Shown here: positions 34,501-47,114 of the stretch, piece by piece | How positions within the stretch are numbered: the first letter of the stretch is position 1 | Layout: each line of letters begins with the position of its first letter | Assembly (NCBI GenBank): GCA_021292105.1 | Contig: CM037857.1 | Span: 45,651,901-45,715,900, forward strand | Reading direction: 5' to 3' | DNA: 64,000 nt | Source: Anadara kagoshimensis | Taxonomy: Eukaryota > Mollusca > Bivalvia > Arcoida > Arcidae | Program-made: the position numbers and the translations under genes | The notes under the pieces: model-generated | The model's input: the letters and a program-made list of their open reading frames with translations, nothing else | Told to the model about the DNA's origin: nothing | Databases searched by the model: none

Positions 34501-35194
34501 GGTCGACAGTTTCAGCTGTTGAGGGTTTGACTGAAACAAAATCACTTTTGACGGGGGAAATGAAATTAGAATTGTTAGAGCCCATTTCAAGATTGTAAGG
34601 AAAGACTTCCATTTTTACTATTCACTAAAATCTTATATTTAACAAAAAAACTTAAATATGACAGAATCAAACAATTCTAGTCATTTCTGAGAAAATAATT
34701 TTTTTTAAAAAATTACATAAAATGTAATGGGTTTACAATAGGAGGTCTTACCGATTGTAGATTGCGGGACCTGCGAAAAAAGTAAAAATAAAGTTTACCA
34801 ATAAATGGTCGAAAATAATTTATTTTAACCAAATATAATAAAATAATATAAATCAAAATCTGATGTTTTTAATTTATATCCCTTCCAGGACGTATACTGA
34901 GCTGCCTATACGCAAATACGCCGTGACATGCGTCAACGGTACTGTCATGTGCTGTTTTTGAATTCTATTAAAATAATGCATTCAAAAACAGCATGTGCTG
35001 TTTTTGAATGCATTTTTTAATGAAATTCAAAAACAGCACATGACAGTACTTTAGAAATCCAAAAGTTAGTACAAAATGAGAACTGGCTATTTTCCATCAA
35101 ACTTTTTTAGTCTTCATTACAGACGTATTAGCCCATAAGAAACCAAATGAAAAAAATTAAACTGTAAATGTTTGACTATACGAATTTTCGTTTA
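34501..35194. other. No gene recognised; contains a 111-bp palindrome
   Basis: AT-rich, with no long frame. The palindrome at 34939-35049 is listed separately. Confidence 0.55.
34939..35049. repeat. 111-bp near-perfect palindrome
   Basis: GTACTGTCATGTGCTG at the left is inverted as CAGCACATGACAGTAC at the right. Inside, TTTTTGAATTC/TTTTTGAATGC and CAAAAACAGCA mirror each other to a centre at CAGCATGTGCTG, with almost no loop. It could be a foldback MITE or source of a hairpin RNA. No convincing target duplication was seen. Confidence 0.8.
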
Positions 35195-36168
35195 TAGTCC
35201 GATCACTTATTCAGTGATGAAAACCGACGTGGTTTAAAAAGAGTAGATTACTTACCTCAAATTTCATTAATGCTATATGTAGATCTGTTTTATATAAGAT
35301 GTGTTTAAATGATTTGATTAAATTTTTTATATTAAGTCTAAAATCAAATAAAACCCGTTTTTATCAGACTCTCATCTGAATTCAGACGATGCGTATCACG
35401 AAGTAAAATGCATTATCGCCAAAAACTACATGTTTTGAGACAAAAATCGCGGCTTTGTTAGATGGGCTTGAAGGTTTTGTAGTTTTAAAACATTAAATTA
35501 AAAATTGTGTCGTTCTAGGCCAACATGTGTAATAAATGAATATTATTCATTATTTTGATGTTTGTACTGTTTTACCTGTTGTCCATTCATATCAAGTGCA
35601 ATGGGTTAGTCCGTGACGTATACTAGTAAGGAATAGAAACACCTGTATAAACCCGTATCGCGTGAATGCGTATTAGCCAATCAGAACCCAATTATGAAAG
35701 ACTTATATGAATGAAACTGTCGAATATGCCATATCAACATTTGAGAGGGGCAACAGCTACCTTTCAATTAATTGCTAAATGTTGACTCCCAAAAACTCAA
35801 AAACTACAGTGAATATTAAAAATTTAACCATGCAGATAGAAAAATAGTATTTTTAAATACTTATCTTTTAAAACGAGACTGAAAACGAACAAGTATTAAT
35901 TTTCAACATACTTTTATCGAAAAAGTTTATTAAAATTTATTCATATAAATTAAAAGCAAAATTTTGAAAAAGCTGAAAATATTTGAAAAAAATATTCAAA
36001 TATGAAAAATATGTTCTTATAACACATGTGAAATTTCACGTCTACTGTTCTTATAACACATGTGAAATTTCACGTCTACTGAAGCTATATCAAGTGAGAT
36101 ATCTAAGTTTTAATCTCACCACTATATTCAAACATGTTTTTTCATCACTGAAAAATGTGATCGGACTA
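35195..36168. mobile_element. 974-bp TA-flanked element with ~30-bp terminal repeats
   Basis: TAGTCCGATCAC then TTCAGTGATGAAAA at the left is matched, inverted, by TTTTCATCACTGAA then GTGATCGGACTA at the right, with TA outside both. A 34-bp unit containing CACATGTGAAATTTCACGTC is present twice in tandem (36014-36081). No transposase was found; probably a non-autonomous TA-targeting (Tc1/mariner-type) element. Confidence 0.75.
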
Positions 36169-36303
36169 TAATAGGTTACCGACTGCCATCTCGGTAAGCT
36201 ACCACCTATTGCACGCGACAGATCGTTTTAATAACACATTGCATCAAACACCGTCAGTTACGGTTACATCGGAGAAACCTGTGTAATCTACCACATGAAA
36301 AAA

Positions 36304-36592
36304 TTGAGGTGAGTAATGGTGTTTAATGTCCAAGTCAAATATTTTCATGTGCGCTGCGCTGATGACATTTTACAGCAGGGTTCTTTATCGTGCCAAGCCC
36401 ACCGTGACCGGGGCCTCGTTTATTTTAAGTTCTCACCGAAAGAACCGTGACTTTCATTTCATGATGCCGAGTGCTTTGCGACAGAACAGTCACTGCCCAA
36501 TTTTAAGTCTTGGATCAGGACCCGGTCGGGGTTCGAACCTACGACCTCCCACTCACGGAGCGAACACTCTGCTAACTGGGTCACTGCTATAG
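36304..36592 (-). mobile_element. tRNA-derived SINE, nearly full length
   Basis: Read on minus: a head (CAGTTAGCAGAGTGTTCGC, then GTAGGTTCGAACCCC), a middle with AAAGTCACGGTTC and GCACGATAAAGAACC, and a tail with GACATTAAACACCATTACTC. Parts match the SINEs at 13.1, 39.4, 48.4, 59.2 and 60.5 kb, making this a reference copy for the window. Confidence 0.75.
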
Positions 36593-36622
36593 TTCACATT
36601 AAAAATTGAGAAATAGATAGTG

Positions 36623-36712
36623 TTTTCGTCGTGAATGGAAAAGCTGTAATAGAGGATGGGAAAATATTCGTGAATGGAAAAGCTGTAATAGAGGATGGGA
36701 AAATATTTTAGT
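36623..36712. repeat. Tandem duplication, ~38 bp
   Basis: CGTGAATGGAAAAGCTGTAA and the following GAGGATGGGAAAATATT occur twice in a row. Confidence 0.9.
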
Positions 36713-36828
36713 TTAAGCATATTCATTAGAAAATCATAATCATTGAACAAATCGGGATCCTGGACTATATTAACCAGTTTCATATCCATGTATAATATAA
36801 CAATTTTATACAACATGGACATTTAATA

Positions 36829-37003
36829 CAGTCAAACTGCTTTAAACACCACCTTTATAAAGGGCCACCTGCCTATAAAGGCCAGTGAATTGTATCCCAA
36901 TTGTTCTTTATTCATATTATTTGAACATGTGTAAAAAGGTCACCTGTCCATTAAGACACTTTTTCAGGTTCCCTTAGGTGGCCTTTATAGACAGGTTTGA
37001 CTG
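36829..37003. mobile_element. 175-bp MITE
   Basis: CAGTCAAACTG at the left and CAGGTTTGACTG at the right are inverted; CACCACCTTTATAAAGGGCC and GGTGGCCTTTATAGACAG extend the pairing. TA precedes the left end and CA follows the right. A diverged copy is at ~43585-43753. Confidence 0.65.
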
Positions 37004-37019
37004 CACTATATACAAAATT

Positions 37020-37696
37020 AAGTTCAACATTCAATATTATAACATTATGGGATAATAATATACGGTTGTACCAAGCTGAAGTCTCAACTTAAGCCTTTAT
37101 CATTCTAATTTTGGCGGTTTTTTCTAGAGAAATGTCAGTCAGGAATAAAGCATAAGTTTACAAAATAAAAAGGTTAAACTTTGTAATACATATATTTTAG
37201 TAGTTTAATTTTGGTATAGAAATTAATTTAACTAGCCACTATCAGAGCTACACTTTAACCATTAGACATTAGACCGACTAGATGCACATCTCCAATCAAA
37301 GTAGACATTATAAGAATTAAAATTCAACAAACCAGGGATGATAAGCTTAATATTTTATATTATATACATGTATATAATTCTGGTCAATCGTTATTTTCCC
37401 CGGAAACTTCCTTTTCTGATATGTTTTTTTGCGCTGAAATGTACCTTCTCACAAGTCGTAGGATGTTGAGTCATAAATTTCAATTTAAGGTCTAAAATCT
37501 AAAAAGTTTTCCGGGGAGTAGCCCTCCGGACTCCACTAGCAAGAAGGTCCGTCGACCTTCCATTTAACAATCGTATTTTATCATTAAACCTCTGGGGTAA
37601 TACGTATTAATTAAAAAGTAAATATAAAATTTAATTTAAAATTGCAACAAAGTAAAATTCCACTTTGTTCTAACACTTTTTTCGTCCAGTACCAAC

Positions 37697-37732
<36 letters not shown>

Positions 37733-37869
37733 ACACCACAAACACACGCACCACACACACGAGAAAAATATTGACCTTGGGTTTTGTTTCCATCATATAA
37801 TTCTGACACGTATAGTTCTATACAAAAATGTTGGAAGCATTTTCCGTTTTGTGTTGATTGTTCAGTTGA
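37020..37869. other. No gene recognised
   Basis: AT-rich. Contains a CT microsatellite followed by AC repeats (37697-37760). Confidence 0.55.
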
Positions 37870-38165
37870 ATGATTGGGCGGTGTGCTCTGGGCATGTGCA
37901 GGAAGGTTCTTTACCGTGTCACATTTCAGATTTGGACTATATATTGATGAATGGAAAAAGTCTCATTGCGGGAAAAGATATTGTAGGACCAAATACCGTT
38001 GGTCAAAATTAAGCAAAACCACGAAAGAGGAAACCGGTGCCAGACGAAAACCACTAATCTTTGGCGAGTGGATTGCCAACCTTTTTTACACTAGAATGTG
38101 CCGAATGGTGGGATTCGAACCTAGCGGTGAGAGGGGCTGCGATCCGTGAATGCGGTTTAGACCGC
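37870..38165 (-). mobile_element. tRNA-derived SINE, degraded
   Basis: Minus strand: TAGGTTCGAATCCCACC is the B box. GGCAATCCACTCGCCAAAGA and GGTTTTCGTC follow, and GACACGGTAAAGAACC near the far end matches the 36.3-kb SINE. The two plus frames of 66-91 codons here are antisense SINE. Confidence 0.6.
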
Positions 38166-38759
38166 GTTCTCACGCTTTATTCGTTGCATTTTCATGGAAA
38201 TTGTGCGAAAATACACGATTTGGGGAAAATAGTTTTCACCTTGTATAACGAATTAATTTAAAAAATGAAAATATATTGATATATTCAAAATCATAGAGCA
38301 GTGCATAGGACCAGAGTTTTGTTGAAGAAATGTGAGGTTTTTTAAAAAAATCGACAATTTACGGTTGATGTTTTCTACGATTTGTTTTCATTTTAAAATG
38401 CGTGTACCAGCGTGATAGTTTATATTCTAATGCTACCAACGATCCAGTTAAGATTATAAAAGCTAAGTTAAGATAAGTTTCTATATATACTACTTTATCA
38501 TTGTTGAGGCATTTCAATGTATATAGTTCAGCATTGTTCAAACCAAACAATATTCACCTCAATTCAATAGAACGTATTGTGTAACCGTGCACTTTTTATG
38601 ACTTGTTTTATTTTGAATTATAAGTGACCTTAGAATATAAATATCACGCCTAGTACACGGGTTTTAAAAGGAAAATAAATCGCTCCTAGGACCTCAGTTT
38701 AAAATTATCATTATGGACAGCGATAAATTGTAAACTTCTTTAAATATCATTTTAAACAG
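38166..38759. other. No gene recognised
   Basis: AT-rich; no repeat or coding signature seen. Confidence 0.5.
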
Positions 38760-38970
38760 GTAATTCAGTGAACTCGCATCCCCCGCCTGCAGGTTCTTTT
38801 TGTGATTTGCACTTACGTTCAAAGGGCAATAACTCCCAGAAAAATGAGCACACCAATTAAGATTAATGATACGCACATCCTCTGTCAATTCTAATGCTGG
38901 TGAAATGGTACTACATCTGAAGTCAGAAGGACGGACGGCAATTCGAATCAGTTAATATATCCCCCTTTCT
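38760..38970 (+). repeat. Dispersed repeat, GCAGGTTCTTTTTGTGATTTG family, copy 1
   Basis: Begins near AATTCAGTGAACTCGCATCC, continues CAGGTTCTTTTTGTGATTTG, and ends with GGACGGACGGCAATTC and TATCCCCCTTT. Collinear copies are at 61840-62090 (plus) and 58050-58320 (minus). Confidence 0.75.
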
Positions 38971-39039
38971 ACAAAATGCACTAGATTAAATTGTTGCCAG
39001 GATACAAATTTTCACTCTCATTTTAATAAGCTAACCAAG

Positions 39040-39365
39040 CTTTGAACAAATGGACTTTGAAAGGGATCTTATGTTCAATTAGATCTAGATTTAGTTCTTG
39101 CATATTTTTACTCAGACTTTTATACCGAATGCGACAGGATATAGATAGTGAGGTTTCTATATCCAGTGTCAGCCATACACAGTGACAACTGGACTTTGAA
39201 AGCAACCTTATGTTCAATTAGATCTAGATCGTAGTTCTTGCAATATTTTGACTCATCAGACATTTTCTACTGGATCTGACACCGGATAAAGATACCTAAC
39301 CTGTCGGAAGTGAAGTATCTATATCCAGTATCAGTCATACACAGTGACATTGTACAGGAGACTTT
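39040..39365. repeat. Tandem duplication, ~140-165 bp units
   Basis: TGGACTTTGAAAG, ATGTTCAATTAGATCTAGAT and TCTATATCCAGT with CATACACAGTGACA occur in the same order twice. The second unit has an extra ~30 bp. Confidence 0.85.
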
Positions 39366-39404
39366 ATCTTCAATTACATTTCAGACATCTAAAATAAAAT
39401 TCTA

Positions 39405-39722
39405 CCACTGAAGAAGCTCAACTGGTAGAGTGCTTGTTTTGTATGTTGGAGGTTGTGTGTTCAAACCATAGCTGGGGTCTGGTGAAGATTTTAAACGGTA
39501 TTGACAATTTTTTCACCAAGCACTAGGAATTTAGAAATGAAAGTCACCGAGTCCTTTGGAAGGGACTCTAAAACACAACAGCTGTGCAGTTACAGACCTT
39601 CCCTGCACATTGCCCTGAGTGCAATGCAAAGATAAAATTGAGCCACTTCACCTACAGCTGGTGGCATGTTGATTTGAAATATTCTTGACTGGGGCGGTTC
39701 ATACCCATTCAATCAATCAATC
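39405..39722 (+). mobile_element. tRNA-derived SINE, full length, AATC tail
   Basis: A box AAGCTCAACTGGTAGAGTG, B box TGTGTTCAAACC, then AAGTCACCGAGTCCTTTGG and CATTGCCCTGAGTGCAA. Tail GAAATATTCTTGACTGGGG ends in AATCAATCAATC. The 5'-truncated copy at 48.4 kb is collinear from the CCTTTGGA block on. Confidence 0.8.
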
Positions 39723-40224
39723 TAAATTAAATTCATCCAATGACATGTCAGACCTCTAAATTGAATTCATCCAACTACATGTTGCACATCTAAAATTAAA
39801 TTCTTCTTTAGTTTGGCAGATTAGCACGTAGGATTATCTAGTTACAGATAACCCCGGAGACAAGTCAATTGACGATCGCCTGCCACGCCCACAATGTTCT
39901 GACAAAGGGTCGGCATGATTGATTAACATGCAAAGAAATGAAAACTTGACCTGAATTGTGTTGTTTAATGACTTCAATGCACTAGTATGTCATTAGTTGC
40001 CATGACGCTTTTTGGGTGCCATGATAGCGGCCAGTGTCAGGACATAAAAGGCATGGCCGGTGATATGTCAATTGTTAAACACCATTGTTGAATGATAAAA
40101 GGTCTATTTGTAAACACTAAATAATAAAATTAGTTAATACATTAGTTATTTTGAAAATATGTTTCTATGAATTGTATACACTGTCTGACATCATATAAAG
40201 TACAATATTTTCACCTAACTCACA

Positions 40225-40393
40225 ACAAGGACCGATCTAGCACCAATTGGTAATTACACGCTGATCCGATAATTCTAGGGAACCTTTTGATTGGGACGGT
40301 AACATCTCATTCAATCAATCAAGGACCGATCTGGTGGATCCGGTAATTCTAGGGACCCTTTTGACTTGGATGTAAAATCTCATTCAATCAATC
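40225..40393. repeat. Tandem duplication ending in AATC repeats
   Basis: AAGGACCGATCT, AATTCTAGGGA and CTCATTCAATCAATCAA recur in the same order, ~95 and ~75 bp. The tails resemble the SINE tail. Confidence 0.8.
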
Positions 40394-40749
40394 AACCAAT
40401 CTCATGCACTTTCAATTTTGATTGCTCCCAAAAAGTGGTGAATCACTAGAACCCACATAATTCAATCTATAGATAAAATCAAGTCAAAAGTCAAAGAAAC
40501 TTTTATTTTTATCAAACAGTTTTTTTGAAAAGAGCAGTACATATAATGCTTGAATATAAACAACAAAATTCTCAACACTCATAATAACATCATAAGAATG
40601 ACATCATAAAATAATATAATAATAATATAAATGTTTTTACAAATAAACATCTACATTTATATAATTATAATCGGTCTTTTAAAACTTAAAAATGGAGCAG
40701 TAATATGGTCAAAACACTATAGTGACACAATGCATTACTTCTATCAAAT

Positions 40750-41030
40750 CAGGCTGACCAATAAAATTTATTTACTAGTATTTGCCCAGATCGGTACGTT
40801 TTTAGTGTGCAAGGTTGCCATTAAAGTACTTTTTTATTGTAAAGTGTTTGATTTTTGTACAATTTCCATACAAAAAGTCAAAATTTTTAGTACTTTTAAT
40901 TGAAAAAATAAACCCCATCAAAATGGGAAAAATCTGTCTAATTTGACCTTTTCATTTTATCCGTCCATTTATCAGTTGTAATGGTAAAAATCCGTTGAAA
41001 ATGGAAAAATCTGTTGAATTGATCAGCCTG
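40750..41030 (+). mobile_element. MITE with 13-bp terminal repeats and 6-bp target duplication, copy 2
   Basis: Starts CAGGCTGACCAAT and ends ATTGATCAGCCTG. TCAAAT flanks both sides exactly (40744-40749, 41031-41036). Collinear with copy 1 through CAGATCGGTAC, GTGTTTGATTTTTGTACAAT and ACCTTTTCATTTTATCC. Confidence 0.8.
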
Positions 41031-41109
41031 TCAAATTACCGGTGTAAGAAAAGTTTTATATGTTTGTATCATGGGCTACATCCACATGATTCGGTGATTC
41101 TGAGTTTTT

Positions 41110-41410
41110 GTATAATCTAAAGGTACCGCTCTACAGTTTCCCCATATGGGGCCTCAGACAAGATTTGAGCAAACTTTAGCTTGAATGAGCTATAAAAAAG
41201 TATGTGAAGCGTTTAAAAATTAGCAAAATGAAATCCATTTTATAACAATAAAATATATAGCATTGTTTTGATTTTTGAATACGGTAGTTTATAGGGACGT
41301 CTCTATACAGTTTCCCCATTTGGGGCCTCATAGCTAAGATTTGTGCAAACTTTGGCTCTGATGAGCTACATTTATGAAAAACTCTGTGAAGTGTTTGAAC
41401 ATTTGCAAAA
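41110..41410. repeat. Tandem duplication, ~165-bp units
   Basis: ACAGTTTCCCCAT, TGGGGCCTCA, AAGATTTG, GCAAACTTT and GATGAGCTA/AATGAGCTA recur in order twice. A related fragment is near 32370. Confidence 0.75.
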
Positions 41411-41699
41411 TGATGTGCATTTAAATAATATAAAAACATATAAAAAAGCAAGATGTAAAAATATGAACTACAAGCAAAAGGACGGAAAAAGTGACTTTAA
41501 AATACTCTGATATTTATATATAATATGTAAAGTTAAAAAAATCTTATATACAAATATTTTTTTATAATACTGTTTTATAGACTCCATATGTCATTATACA
41601 TGTTTAAGTTCTAGCTATAGTTTATGGGTCTGGTGGCTGCATGGCCTCGATCAATTATGGCATTACGTTAAAATTACAAATCCTCTTTTATTTCTATCT

Positions 41700-42010
41700 A
41701 CTAATACTGTAAAGCTCGTCATAAAAAGATATACCCTTTTTTATCCTTTTACTGTGAGAAATACTTATATGGAATTTGAATTATAAAGTTATAAAAATGC
41801 TGTTGCCATAGAAATAATAAACTCACCATTAAAAGATATACTAGTGCCCTTTTTTATCCTTTTACTGTGATAAACACTAATACTGCATTCAATGGTATTA
41901 TTAAGTTATAAAAATGCTGTTGCCATAGAAATCACAAACTCTCCATAAAAAGATATACCCATTCTATTTGCCCTTTTACTGTGACAATACTAAATAGGTC
42001 CTCGCTCATT
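41700..42010. repeat. Tandem repeat, three ~115-bp units
   Basis: AAAAGATATAC, CCTTTTACTGTGA, and AAAATGCTGTTGCCATAGAAA recur three times in order with moderate divergence. Confidence 0.8.
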
Positions 42011-43337
42011 TGTAATATTAAATAATAAAAAGACTGAAAAACGAATTATAAAAATATTTCAAATGTTTTCATATACTGATATTAATCTTCAGTTGCCATA
42101 GAAACCATAACAATTTTATTTTCATTTTATTTGGATTTTTGTTTCTATTCATGTTCTAACTAAATCTGAATCACTATTTTATTGCACTTCTCTACATTTG
42201 AGGCTTTACCTGATAAGAATAAAACTTTAAGTCACATATGAGCAAAATGTGTTAGGCCTGGACAAAATTTAGTGTGTCCACTAACCCGACCTAATATTTT
42301 ATGCCTTCCCTAAAGTTCTTATAACAATATTTTGACAGGCCAAGCACTGTCAAAATTGGCATTCTTGCCCCATATGGTCAATGTTGCTTGTCTACCAATC
42401 CTAATTTTTTTAAAAGTGTTAGCAGAAACACACATTTTTTCCTTTGGCCTTAACATTTAAGTTATGACAGACTTATCATCACTGGGTGTCCTGGCGATTC
42501 ATGTCATTTGTGAATCCTGTACATATTTAACTCTTGTTTCTACTCTATTTGGAAACTTTTAAAACTTTACCCTGGATATTTAATAATATCATTTATTTTT
42601 GCTGCAAATGTAGGCTTGACATTGAAGTGATCTGCCTGTGTGGTATTCTTTAATAAGTCTTTAAAATCAATCTAATTCATTCTTAAAATTCTTTCTCTTG
42701 CATCATTTTGAAGAAGAAATCCGAAAATTCCAAATAATGTATGAGAAGAAATATTTGTGAGGAAAAATCATTCATAATTTTCATGGTGACCCTTGTGCGG
42801 CCAATTCATCTTTTCAGCAAAATTTCTTATTTTCCTTGGTACACTTTACCTACAGTTGGAACCATGAAAATTTCCTATTGTGAAATAGTTAAGAAGTGTT
42901 TCCTACTGGTAATATTTCTTCTTTTACAGCATTGTAAACAGCTTAATAATGGCACATATACTTATTTTAGCTTTATAAAAGGAATATTTTAGTTTTATAT
43001 CAACAAGCCAACTTTTTGTATGCATACAGAGTTGATTACTGGTACATATAATTTAGCACAGTTATTTTAGCAGAAAGGCCTGGTGGCAAAACACAATAAA
43101 ATAAAACTGCAGCTAAAATTTACCAGCTTACAGTACATGTATACCTGTTTGTGTGTCTGTGTTTTTAAATGATATGAAATATGCCATTCCTTGTTTAAAA
43201 TTACTTAAGTACTAACATCTTTAAGACATCAAATTTTAAGTTCACTTCAAAGTTGATTTATACCAACAAAATAAAGAAATATTCAAAATTGCTTCTTGGA
43301 TCTTTCTGGATAAACATTTAAGTGACTAGGATCATTT
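42011..43337. other. No gene recognised; 3' flank of the gene ending at 43338
   Basis: AT-rich. The 83-codon plus frame at 42741-42992 has no known motif and no splice support. Part of this stretch may be 3' untranslated sequence of the minus-strand gene. Confidence 0.5.
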
Positions 43338-43473
43338 TCACACTTGGTTTGCTAGTATTTCATCGAGTTTGTTAATCTGGTTAAATGGATTGCATGGTGG
43401 TACCGTGGTAACCATCTTAGACATCTGAGAATCCTTCTTAAACTCTGATGTGTTAGGTGACACTGGCATAGAC
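43338..43473 (-). CDS. Terminal coding exon of the IPxYxGC gene
   Basis: Acceptor GATATTTTAG. The first G completes the lysine codon begun in the previous exon. Encodes SMPVSPNTSEFKK through INKLDEILANQV and stops at TGA. Confidence 0.75.
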
Positions 43474-46400
43474 CTAAAATATCAAACAAGAAAGGAGGGT
43501 TAAAACATGATGTAAAATATCCAAGGAGGGTAAAAACCTTACAAAAAATATCACCAGAAAATTAATATTCAGTACAACATGCTATTGAGTGCACCTCTGT
43601 ATAAAGTCTGTAAACACCTGTCTATAGCAACCAGTCTGAAGTATCCCAAATCGATTTTACTATATTATATCCCTCTATAATAAAAGTCCATCTGTCTATT
43701 AAGTCCACTTTTGCTCAGTCTGATGGGTGGTTTTTATATACAGGTCACACTGTATATTAAAACAATAATATTCATGTCTCCATGCATTGTTTGAAGGTTT
43801 ATGTGTGTATGCATAATTTAGAATTACCGTAAGAGAATAAGAATTTCAGCAAAAAAAATGTCAATTTCATATAGATATCCAACCAGTTTTAAGCACCTCC
43901 CTGTACTTGAAATATTGTAAAGAGGGAAATGTTCATGTTGGTAAAATTCTTACTTATTTTGTGCAAAATTACAGCGAAAATTTTACCCACGCAAAATTTC
44001 TACCATACAGGTTAATGTAATATTCATCCGCTTATATTGGTTAAGCGAAAATTACACCCAAATGAAATACCAGATTCAGAAATCGCGAAATTTTCACCGC
44101 ACAAAGATAATCCCCTTTACAGTTATCAAGACCAGCCTTTTCTAAATCTTGTCATAATGCCCCTTGATAACTTTGCCACCTCACTTATTGCTTCATTAAC
44201 AGGTTAATAAAAAAAATCATAATTTTCCATATTTGTCGTTTTAGGACTCTCATTGTATCATGAAGCCCTTTTGCAACACCATAATTTGACTGAACAAATT
44301 GATGGCAATGAACCTAGGTTTTACTATGGTATGACCTTAATGATGCAGTATGAAAAGGGAGATAACTGTGTATGACTTACTTGTGTACAGTGGCAGTTGT
44401 TGCTTTTTTATAATGCCAAATATGGGTAAACAAATGGTGGTCATGAATCAAGGTTTTATTCTAGTACATGTGTAACCTGGTAACCTAATAGCAGGACATG
44501 ATAGAGGAGATAACTGTGTATGACTTACTTGTGTACAGTGGCAGTTGTTGCTTGTTTGCTAGGTGTCCTCGGAGCAGTGTGAGCTGGAGCATATTGACCT
44601 TGCCATAGCGTACAACCCTGATATCCTGGTATATTTGGTCGGCTGAAAATAAACAAAAATTTTATAATCATAATTCCCTTAGTTATTGAATAAAAAAAAA
44701 ATTTGCCACAGTCTTTCCAATTGTAAGGTCTAACAAACTATGAATGTGGTATTTCCTTAACACCTAGTATGTACAGCTCAATCTATTGAAAATGACAAAT
44801 TCAACATGTATCATTGATGAAATAAAGCAGAGATTATTCAGATGGCTAGGGTATGTCTTTAGAATAGATGAAGCAGTATTACCAAAGCTAAGATAGACAC
44901 AACTGGGAAAAAACTAAGGAGCAGGCCAAAAACAATCTTGCGTAGAACAGTTGAAGGGGAACTGAAATATCTGAACCTGGCATAGAGAGAGGCATGTACA
45001 AACTGATAATGTCCAAACCGACTCATAATGTCCAAACATTTTTATCAACGCATAATGTCCTAATATCCATCCATTTTTGTCCAAAACAACTCATACTGTC
45101 CAAATCGACGCATAATGTCCAAACTTTTTCTGACGCATAATGTCCAAACCTTTTGACGCATAATGTCCAAACATTTTTTGACGCATAGTGTCTAAACTTT
45201 TTGACGCATAATGTCCAAACGATTTGACCCATGCCAATAATGTCGATCGAGACAGACAGATAGATAGATAAACAGCTAGACAGACAGATAGAAGGACAGA
45301 TAGACGGATAGATTAGGCATATAGATTACATAAGATAGATATATAGATACATGAACAAACAGACGAACAGAGATATAAATAAAAGTTCGGAAAATCAGTT
45401 CAACTTGCTTAAGTGGGCTATCTATTTATCTATCTATCTATCTACCCATCCATCCATCTATTTATCTTTCTATCTATCCGTCTGTATGTCTATGTATCTT
45501 TCTAGATGTCTACCTGTCTGTCCGTCCGTTCGCTTCACAGCATATACAGTGTTTTTTTTTTTTTTACCTGGCCCAACAAGGCCATGTGAGCTTTTGCCAT
45601 CACTTGGCGTTCGTCGTTGTCGTCGTCCGTCGTCCGTCCGTCGTTAAAGATCAACTCCTCAGAAACTGCTGGGCCATTTGCAACTAAACTTTGTCACAAC
45701 AGTCCTTGGGTGGTCTACTTTAAAAATTGTGTCCGACATGTCCGCACCTAATCCAACGTGGCCACCAGCGGGGACCATAGATTAACATTGGACCCTATGG
45801 GAAAATATGTTCAAAGATATTTTTATCTGAAACTACTGAGCCAATTGGAACCAAATTTGGCCACAATAGTCTTTAGGTGGTGTTTTTTAAGTCTGCACCT
45901 AATCTAAGATAGCTGCCAACGGGAAACATAGGTTAACATTGGACCCTATGGGAACAATTTCAAAGATCTTTTTCTCAAAAACCCCTAAGCCAATTGGAAC
46001 CAAACTTGGCCACAATAGTGTTTGGGTGGCCCCCTACAACATGGTGTTTTTGAGGGCCACACAAAATCCAAGATGGCCGTCAGTGGAGAACATATTTTAA
46101 CATTGGACCCTATGGTAAAAATATTCAAACATGTTTTTCTCTGAAACTACTGAGTCAATTGGAACCAAACTCGGCCACAATAGTCATTGGGTCTTTACAT
46201 TTGGTATTTTAACATAACATCTGCATTTAAAAATCAACTCCTGTGAAACCACTTGGCCAATTGCAACCAAACTTTGTGACAATAGTCCTGTGGTCTTTCT
46301 GAACTATTGTGTCTGACATGTTCGCACGTAATCCAAGGTGGCCAGCATAGTACATCAGTCAGACTGATTTATGGCTGTTGTCCTTGACCTTAATTTCATG

Positions 46401-47064
46401 GTACCATTGACCAGTTTTTGGATAAGGAAACTTTCTCAGGTATTATACATGAAAAGTCGATGATACTTGGTATGTATTGTCTCAAAATTTTGAAATATGG
46501 TTTAGTTTTGAAAGGAAATAATATTGAAATTTTGTGATAGAAATAAATATTGTGTAATAAATTTCAAGCATTTATTTAAACATTAGACTATCTGTTGATT
46601 TTTATTCTGCAACAACTCTACCTAGGTGAGCTATACAGGCTCCTGGAGCCTCTAGTTTTTCTATGCTTGGGAATATCATTAATATTTTGGAAAAGGTAAT
46701 TGTTCAGTTCCTTACAGACTGTTTTTCTCATCAATCTTTTTTATCACTTCATGCATAATTGTACTTGCAACCAAGCCAGGGCTTAGCGGTTTATATTAAA
46801 GTTGATTTTTGAAAATTATAAGTTGTTTTTTTGTATTATGTAATTTTAAAGTATGTTTTACTGTGTGTTCAATTTGATATTGACATGATGGGCTGCTTTT
46901 ACTTACTGTATTTTTTAAATCGATTTTCAATTATTTTACTTGTAATGCAAGTCGAGGTTTGGAAATCTGATATACAGTTACCTGTTCCCATAATGATGTT
47001 GATTTACTCCAATCTCTCTCTCTGTCTCTCTCTCTGCCTCTCTCTCTCTCTCTCTGTCTGTCTG

Positions 47065-47114
<50 letters not shown>

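Noticed and set aside
45023..45232. Minus frame with repeated VWTLCVK, and plus counterparts at 47655-47939
   Set aside because: Translations of the GTTTGGACATTATGCGTC arrays in the inverted repeats; periodicity comes from the DNA repeat.
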